Source: Flavisphingomonas formosensis
Lineage (GTDB): Bacteria; Pseudomonadota; Alphaproteobacteria; Sphingomonadales; Sphingomonadaceae
Direction of reading: 5' to 3'
Assembly (NCBI RefSeq): GCF_009755815.1
Contig: NZ_WRPK01000013.1
Coordinates: forward strand, 62,001 to 126,000
DNA length: 64,000 bases
Part shown: positions 59,047-64,000 of the stretch, piece after piece
Layout: every line of letters starts with the position of its first letter
Position numbering within the stretch: the stretch's first letter is position 1
Program-made: the position numbers and the translations under genes
The notes under the pieces: generated by a model
Told to the model about the DNA's origin: nothing
What the model saw: the letters and a program-made list of their open reading frames with translations, nothing else
Database searches by the model: none

Positions 59047-59061
59047 GAACATAATGGGAAC
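59047..59061. promoter_or_regulatory. LexA-type SOS box between the two SRAP genes
   Basis: GAAC-ATAATGG-GAAC, an exact match to the alphaproteobacterial LexA consensus GAAC-N7-GAAC (GTTC-N7-GTTC on the other strand). It lies 8 bp from the leftward start and 30 bp from the rightward start, so LexA there would control both. Confidence 0.8.
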
Positions 59062-59090
59062 GACGACGGATCGCAAGAAAGGCTGACCGC

Positions 59091-59678
59091 GTGTGCAATG
59101 ATTATCGCCTAGAGGTGGATGTCGCCTCGATCGTCGAGGACTTCGACAGCCTCAAGATCAAGATCAAGACGCCCGAAGGCATCCCCAACCTCGCTCCGCG
59201 GGCCGACATCAAGATCACCGATACGGCACCGATCGTGCGGACCGGAACCAGTCGCCTGGAGGGCGAGCTCGTCCAGCGCCGATGGAGCTGGCCCGCTCCG
59301 AACAAGAAGCCGGTCTACAATTTTCGCTCCGACGGGCGTCAGTTCACCAGCGGCCGCTGCCTGATCATCGCCGATGGCTTCTACGAATTCACGAACCCTG
59401 TAGACCCAAAGAAGAAGCGCAAGGACAAGTGGCTGTTCACGAAGAAGGGTGAGCCATGGTTCTGCATCGCCGGCATCTGGCGGAGCAATCCTGACGTCGG
59501 TGAAGCGTTCACGATGCTGACGATGGAGCCGGGTCCAGACATCGCGCCGTATCACGACCGCCAGATCGCGATCCTCGATCGCACCCACTGGGCCGACTGG
59601 CTGGACCCTTCGGTCTCGGCGAAGGACATTCTCAGGACGCTTCCGGCGGGGAGCCTCACCGTCGAGCAGGTCGGATAA
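59091..59678 (+). CDS. SRAP-family abasic-site shield protein (SOS-associated peptidase)
   Basis: A 195-residue canonical SRAP starting at GTG 59091, giving Met-Cys-Asn with the catalytic Cys2. Others: PNLAPRADIKITDTAP, RRWSWPAPNKKPVYNFRSD, RCLIIADGFYEFTNPVD (Glu), and APYHDRQIAIL (His). It forms a protective thiazolidine cross-link with abasic sites in single-stranded DNA. It lies under the same LexA-type box as the divergent SRAP-like gene. Confidence 0.93.
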   Translation: MCNDYRLEVDVASIVEDFDSLKIKIKTPEGIPNLAPRADIKITDTAPIVRTGTSRLEGELVQRRWSWPAPNKKPVYNFRSDGRQFTSGRCLIIADGFYEFTNPVDPKKKRKDKWLFTKKGEPWFCIAGIWRSNPDVGEAFTMLTMEPGPDIAPYHDRQIAILDRTHWADWLDPSVSAKDILRTLPAGSLTVEQVG

Positions 59679-59756
59679 TCGCAGGGGCAAACCCGGCCGC
59701 CGCTTGAGCAGAACCCTCAGCTCCGCTCATCCGTTGAGTGTGGGCATCAGGAGGCG

Positions 59757-60002
59757 ATGATGGCCAAGCTCAGCACTGAAGACCGCGACGACCTTTCGAA
59801 GGGCGAGTTCGCATTTCCAAAGCAGCGGAAGGAACCGCTCGAAAACGCGAGCCATGTCCGCAACGCGGTCGCCCGCTTCAACCAGGTAAAGGACGTAAGC
59901 GACGACGAGCGTGACGAAGCCTGGAAGCGGATCAAGGCGGCGGCAAAAAAGCACGGCGTGGAAATCAGCGAGAAATCGTGGCGCGAGATCGGCAAGAGCT
60001 AG
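59757..60002 (+). CDS. small protein, DUF6582-like
   Basis: An 81-residue, highly charged protein: STEDRDDLSKGEFAFPKQRK, then PLENASHVRNAVARFNQV and DERDEAWKRIKAAAKKHGVE. This arrangement is common in small phage- and island-encoded proteins that carry the FAFP...REPLENA pattern. ATG 59757 and ATG 59760 are adjacent choices. The function is unknown. It lies 54 bp before the LexA-type box of imuA. Confidence 0.8.
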   Translation: MMAKLSTEDRDDLSKGEFAFPKQRKEPLENASHVRNAVARFNQVKDVSDDERDEAWKRIKAAAKKHGVEISEKSWREIGKS

Positions 60003-60056
60003 GCCAGCAGCCCACCTGCGGGATTCATACGCCTTGACGAATCTCCGCGACCATCG

Positions 60057-60071
60057 GAACATAACACGAAC
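60057..60071. promoter_or_regulatory. LexA-type SOS box upstream of imuA
   Basis: GAAC-ATAACAC-GAAC, exact GAAC-N7-GAAC. It lies 20 bp before ATG 60092, as expected for the imuA-imuB-dnaE2 operon. Confidence 0.85.
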
Positions 60072-60091
60072 AAGTGAGTCGATGTTGCCCG

Positions 60092-60868
60092 ATGTCCGCC
60101 CAACCGTCGTCCCTCGATCGGCCCTGCGCCGATCAGCTAGCCGCGCTACGCGCGAAGCTCGCGCAGGCCCAAAGCCAGCGCGGGCCGGTGCTGGCGTTCG
60201 GGATCGAGGCGCTCGATAATCGGCTTGGGGCGGGCGGCGTCGACGGCGCAGGCCTCCACGAAATCACCGCCGCTTCCCCGACGCTCGGTGACGATGCCGC
60301 CGCGACCTTGTTCGTCGCTGGGCTTGCCGCCCGGTTCGCTACCGCGCCCGGCGCCAACGTCGCCTGGGCACTCACCCGCTTCGATCTCTACGCGCCCGGT
60401 CTCGAACAGGCCGGCCTTCCCGCTGCCAAGCTGCTCTACCTCCAGGGCAAGAACGAGACGATGGCGCTGGCGCTGGCCGAAGATTCGCTTCGCGACGGCA
60501 GTTTCTCCGCCGTGGTGGCCGAGGTGAAGGTTGCGGACCAGACCGCAACGCGGCGGCTGCAGTTGGCGGCGGCCGATGGCCGAACGCCGATGCTGCTGCT
60601 CCGGCGCTGGGCGAGGTCCAATCGCGATCCGCTGGAGCGTCCGTCCGCGGCGATGACCCGTTGGCGGATCGGCTGCGCGCCCTCAGTGCCGTTGCCTGCG
60701 CCCGGCGTCGGCCGCGCCTGCTGGTCGGTCGAGCTGGTGCGGCAGCGGAACGGCAACCCATTCTCTCTCATGGTCGAGGCTTGCGATGACACGGGTTGCC
60801 TCGCTCTACCTGCCCCAGCTCGCCATCGAGCGGCTGCGGCGGTCCGAGCGGCCAGCCAGGCCGCTTGA
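60092..60868 (+). CDS. imuA: mutasome accessory protein ImuA
   Basis: A 258-residue RecA-like-fold protein of the ImuA group. It has ALDNRLGAGGVDGAGLHEI, the degenerate Walker region (ASPTLGDDAAATLF), FVAGLAARFA and VAWALTRFDLYAPGL, with ARSNRDPLERPSAAMTRWRI later. ATG 60092 follows the LexA-type box. ImuA links ImuB and DnaE2 to RecA in SOS mutagenesis. It overlaps imuB by 83 bp in another frame. Confidence 0.9.
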   Translation: MSAQPSSLDRPCADQLAALRAKLAQAQSQRGPVLAFGIEALDNRLGAGGVDGAGLHEITAASPTLGDDAAATLFVAGLAARFATAPGANVAWALTRFDLYAPGLEQAGLPAAKLLYLQGKNETMALALAEDSLRDGSFSAVVAEVKVADQTATRRLQLAAADGRTPMLLLRRWARSNRDPLERPSAAMTRWRIGCAPSVPLPAPGVGRACWSVELVRQRNGNPFSLMVEACDDTGCLALPAPARHRAAAAVRAASQAA

Positions 60869-62591
60869 ACCGCGCGCTTCTGCAGCGCCGCTCGCTTCGC
60901 CTGTCGATGATGACCCGGGCGCCTGCTCGGTTCCGCGCGGTGGCGGCTGGCGACCCGGCGCGCGGTGGGCCCATGACGGCGGACCGACCAAAGCGCAGGT
61001 CACCGGTCCGATAGCGCAGCTGCCGGCCCACCAGCGGCCGCCGATGCGTATGCTCGGCCGCCGATCTGAACCGGTCGAACACCCCTTTAAGGCGATGCCG
61101 CCTGACGAAGGCGGGCGCGGCACGGCACCGATGCCCGTAATGGCATTCCGACATGACCGGCCGATGGTCCTGATCCAACGGGTCGGGCAGCGCGACCTGA
61201 TCCGCTCGGCCTGTCCGGTCGCGCTGTCGCTTGGCCTGACGCCGGGGATGGTGGCCGCCCATGCTCGAGCGCTAGTTTCCGATCTCGACGTGCGGGACGC
61301 CGATCCGGCCGGTGACGAGGCATGGCTCGATCGGCTGGCGCTCCATGGCGTGACTCATTGGACGCCGATCGCGAGCGTGTCGGGAGGCGATGGCCTGTGG
61401 CTCGATCTGTCAGGCACGACCCATCTGTTCGGCGGCGAGGACCGGTTTTGCCGCCGACTGCTCCGCTTCCTGCAGCGACTGGGCTTCACGGCGCGCGTCG
61501 CGATCGCCGGCACGCCCGGCGCGGCGCATGCGCTCGCCCGCTACGGCGGCCGGGACATCCTCGTTCTCGGTTCCGGAACCGAGGCGACGGCACTTGCCGA
61601 GCTGCCGGTTGCAGCGCTCCGGCTCGAGGCGGCGGCGTTGACCGCGGCGGCTCGCTTCGGGCTAGAGCGCGTGGCGGATCTTGTCCGCCTCCCGCGCGGG
61701 CCGATGGCAAAGCGGCTCGGCCTCAATGCGGTGACCCGTCTCGACCAGGCGCTCGGCCATGTCGCCGAGCCGATCACGGCGGTAGTGCCGTTCGAGGCGC
61801 CCGACGTGTCGCGTCGTCTGCTTGAACCGATCGGCACGCCCGAGAGCATCACACAGGTGATCTCGGATCTCGTCGATGACCTGATCGACGTGCTTCGGCA
61901 GCGCGGGCTTGGCGTCCGCACCGCGTTGCTCGTCGCCGACAGGGTCGATGGCGAGGCGCAGCGGATCGGGATCGGAGCATCGCGGGCAACGCGCGACGCC
62001 AAGCACCTCAAGCGCATGTTCGGACTGAAGCTCGATCGGATCGAGCCGGGCCTTGGAATCGAGGCGATGCACCTCACCGTGCCGCACAGCGAGCCGCTCG
62101 GCGCCAGCACGGCGGGATCGCTCATCAAGTCGGATGCAGCCGCGACGGACCTGGCGCCTGCGATCGATCAGCTGGTCGGCCGGGCGGGCGAGGACGCCGT
62201 GTTCCGTGTGGCTCCCAACGAAAGCGACGTCCCTGAGCGTGCCATTCGACGGGCCGGCCCATTGGACGAACCGGGTTGCTGGCCGAGGTGGAAGCGCCCG
62301 GTCCGCATGCTGCGTCGGCCTGAGCATCTGACCCATGTCGTGGCGCTGCTTCCCGACCATCCACCTCGACGCTTCACTTGGCGCGGCCAAGCCTACCGCG
62401 TGACCGCCGGCGATGGCCCCGAGCGGATCCATGGCGAATGGTGGCGGACCGACACCGAGCTCTGGGCGGTGCGCGACTATTTCCGCGTCGAAGTCGAGAG
62501 CGGCGAGCGGTTCTGGCTGTTCCGGCGCGGCGATGGCGTCGAGCCAGAGACCGGCGATCTCAGCTGGTACATCCATGGGATGTTCGGCTGA
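60786..62591 (+). CDS. imuB: inactive Y-family polymerase-like protein ImuB
   Basis: A 601-residue Y-family-like protein. It begins VASLYLPQLAIERLRRSE and resumes the fold at RPMVLIQRVGQRDLIRSACPVALSLGLTPGM, with about 95 residues of Pro/Gly/Arg-rich sequence inserted between (about 25-120). GLWLDLSGTTHLFGGE keeps one Asp, but the paired acidic residues of active polymerases are not evident, as in other ImuB. The C-terminal part has WYIHGMFG and WRGQAYRVTAGDGPERIHGEWW. It acts as a hub binding the beta clamp, ImuA and DnaE2. The stop overlaps the dnaE2 start (TGATG). Confidence 0.93.
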   Translation: MTRVASLYLPQLAIERLRRSERPARPLEPRASAAPLASPVDDDPGACSVPRGGGWRPGARWAHDGGPTKAQVTGPIAQLPAHQRPPMRMLGRRSEPVEHPFKAMPPDEGGRGTAPMPVMAFRHDRPMVLIQRVGQRDLIRSACPVALSLGLTPGMVAAHARALVSDLDVRDADPAGDEAWLDRLALHGVTHWTPIASVSGGDGLWLDLSGTTHLFGGEDRFCRRLLRFLQRLGFTARVAIAGTPGAAHALARYGGRDILVLGSGTEATALAELPVAALRLEAAALTAAARFGLERVADLVRLPRGPMAKRLGLNAVTRLDQALGHVAEPITAVVPFEAPDVSRRLLEPIGTPESITQVISDLVDDLIDVLRQRGLGVRTALLVADRVDGEAQRIGIGASRATRDAKHLKRMFGLKLDRIEPGLGIEAMHLTVPHSEPLGASTAGSLIKSDAAATDLAPAIDQLVGRAGEDAVFRVAPNESDVPERAIRRAGPLDEPGCWPRWKRPVRMLRRPEHLTHVVALLPDHPPRRFTWRGQAYRVTAGDGPERIHGEWWRTDTELWAVRDYFRVEVESGERFWLFRRGDGVEPETGDLSWYIHGMFG

Positions 62592-64000
62592 TGACGGCCT
62601 ATGTCGAACTTCAGGTGATGAGCCATTTCTCGTTCCTGCGCGGCGCGAGCTCGCCCGAGGAGCTGTTCGCGGCGGCAGCGCTCCAAGGTCACGGCGCGCT
62701 GGGGCTCGCCGACTGGGGCAGCGTTGCCGGCGTGGTGCGCGGCTGGGACGGCCAGAAGACCACAGGCGTGCGCATGATCCCGGGCGCCCGCGTCCATGCG
62801 ACCGACGGCCATGACCTGCTTCTCTATCCGCAGGACCGTGCCGCCTGGAGCCGACTGACCCGGCTGCTGTCGATCGGCAAGGCGCGCGGCGGCAAAGGAT
62901 TCTGCATCCTCGATTGGGCCGACATCGTCCATCATGCCGAAGGGATGGTCGGCATCCTGCTCCCCGATCTTCCGAACGAAACGAGCGAGCGCCAGCTCAC
63001 CGACGTGGCAGCGGCGTTTGGCGCCCGGGGATATTGCGCGCTATCGTTCCGACGCCGGCCCGACGATGCGATCCGGCTCCACGAGCTCGCGGGTTTAGCC
63101 GCCCAGCACGGCGTGCGCGCGGTAGCAACCGGCGACGTGCTCTATCATAGTCCGGAAGCGCGACCGCTGCAGGACGTGGTGACGGCGATCCGCGAGAAGA
63201 CGACGGTCGATGCGCTCGGCTATCGGCGCGAGCGGTTCATGGACCGCCATTTGAAGCCGCCCGCGGAAATGGAGCGGCGCTTCCGGGCATTCCCCGACGC
63301 GATCCAGGTCAGCGCCGACATTGCGCGCGCCTGCACCTTCGATCTCGGCGAGATCCAGTATCAATACCCCTATGAGCAGGTGACGGTCGGCCGCACGGCG
63401 CAGGAAGCGCTGGCGGAAATGACCGAAGCGGCGGCGGTGGCAAAATTCCCGAATGGGGTGCCGCAGCGCTATCGCGACCAGATTGGCCACGAGCTTCGGC
63501 TCATCGACCAGCTCGGCTACGCGCCATACTTCCTGACGGTCAATTCGATCGTCGCCGAGAGCCGGCGGCGGGGCATCCTCTGCCAAGGGCGTGGCTCCGC
63601 CGCGAACAGCTGCGTCTGCTACCTGCTCGGTATAACGTCGATCGACCCGATCCAGCATGAGCTGCTGTTCGAGCGCTTCGTCTCGGGCGAACGCAAGGAG
63701 CCGCCGGACATCGACGTCGACTTCGAGCATGAGCGGCGTGAGGAGATCATCCAGTGGATCTATGAGACCTACGGCCGGGAACGATCGGCGCTCACTGCTG
63801 TCGTCAAGCGCTACCGCACGCGCGGCGCGGTGGCCGAGGTGGGCAAGGCGTTGGGGCTGCCGCGCGATCTCACCAAGATGCTCACTGGGCTCGTCTGGGG
63901 CTGGTCGATGGACGGCATCAGCGACGAGCAGATCGAGAGCCTCAATCTCAACGCGCGGGACCATCGGCTCAAGCTGACCTTGCGGCTTGCGCGCCAACTG
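62591..64000 (+). CDS. dnaE2: error-prone DNA polymerase DnaE2 (N-terminal 470 residues)
   Basis: Starts at ATG 62591, overlapping the imuB stop, and runs off the window. It has the DnaE2-type PHP start AYVELQVMSHFSFLRGASSPEEL, LGLADWGSVAGVVRGWDG, GILLPDLPNETSERQ, the polymerase approach RRRGILCQGRGSAANSCVCYLLGI and the catalytic acids in PPDIDVDFEHERREEII. DnaE2 is the translesion polymerase of the ImuA-ImuB-DnaE2 system, induced by LexA cleavage. The rest of the gene lies beyond base 64000. Confidence 0.95.
   Translation, partial: MTAYVELQVMSHFSFLRGASSPEELFAAAALQGHGALGLADWGSVAGVVRGWDGQKTTGVRMIPGARVHATDGHDLLLYPQDRAAWSRLTRLLSIGKARGGKGFCILDWADIVHHAEGMVGILLPDLPNETSERQLTDVAAAFGARGYCALSFRRRPDDAIRLHELAGLAAQHGVRAVATGDVLYHSPEARPLQDVVTAIREKTTVDALGYRRERFMDRHLKPPAEMERRFRAFPDAIQVSADIARACTFDLGEIQYQYPYEQVTVGRTAQEALAEMTEAAAVAKFPNGVPQRYRDQIGHELRLIDQLGYAPYFLTVNSIVAESRRRGILCQGRGSAANSCVCYLLGITSIDPIQHELLFERFVSGERKEPPDIDVDFEHERREEIIQWIYETYGRERSALTAVVKRYRTRGAVAEVGKALGLPRDLTKMLTGLVWGWSMDGISDEQIESLNLNARDHRLKLTLRLARQL

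Noticed and set aside
1-64000. CRISPR arrays, rRNA operons, complete insertion sequences
   Set aside because: No regularly spaced repeats, no rRNA-like segments and no transposase frames were seen. Mobility signs are integrases and attachment-like repeats only.

Overview
This window reads as a chromosomal or plasmid accretion zone of a sphingomonad-type alphaproteobacterium. The basis is inference: high G+C throughout, TonB-dependent receptors beside many small-molecule enzymes, LigD, ImuA-ImuB-DnaE2, and SOS boxes of the alphaproteobacterial GAAC-N7-GAAC type. I see no rRNA, no complete tRNA and no CRISPR array. The window begins inside the 3' end of a P4-type integrase, carries a full integrase of the same family at 51804-53144, and holds several attachment-like repeats, so it looks like at least two mobile elements laid end to end.

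Region 1 (1-8.3 kb): integrase tail, a toxin-antitoxin pair with a dead toxin, then a detoxification block. GST, old yellow enzyme, peroxiredoxin and two SDRs run leftwards from a divergent LysR regulator. A crotonase-type hydrolase and an alpha/beta hydrolase run rightwards. Two identical-architecture operators (CATTCC-N5-GGAATG) suggest the LysR protein controls the block.

Region 2 (8.4-15.6 kb): two near-identical copies of a fic gene plus a decayed abiEi antitoxin gene form a long direct repeat. It brackets a two-gene cassette whose second protein has a phosphoribosyltransferase (PRTase) fold signature, a candidate defence system.

Region 3 (15.8-45.5 kb): a catabolic and stress island. 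It has a TonB receptor, an OprB porin, three crotonases, SDRs, a tautomerase, nitronate monooxygenase, an isochorismatase-like enzyme, several epoxide-hydrolase-type enzymes, MsrB, OsmC and DJ-1. It also has a signalling block (PAS kinase, MEDS protein, HisKA_2/HWE-type kinase, two response regulators). About a dozen imperfect copies of the dyad GATACC-N2-GGTATC lie 60-120 bp upstream of genes across this island and could be the operator of the FixJ/StyR-like regulator. The right half contains decayed duplicates of genes that are intact in the left half, and the reverse.

Region 4 (45.6-51.7 kb): a compact defence island. An EVE-HNH nuclease, a trypsin-like protease and a small protein lie on the minus strand. 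Divergent from them is a retron-like operon: SIR2-like protein, PRTase with a C-terminal winged helix, a predicted msr-msd RNA bounded by a 20-nt inverted repeat, and a reverse transcriptase. The RT C-terminus looks truncated where the next integrase element begins. This is the most interesting system in the window.

Region 5 (51.7-64 kb): integrase followed by a DNA-repair cargo: LigD without its phosphoesterase domain, exonuclease III, aldo/keto reductase, DksA-like protein, AlkB, a secreted SNase-like protein, two SRAP proteins, and the imuA-imuB-dnaE2 mutasome. Two LexA-type boxes, one between the divergent SRAP genes and one before imuA, tie this block to the SOS response.
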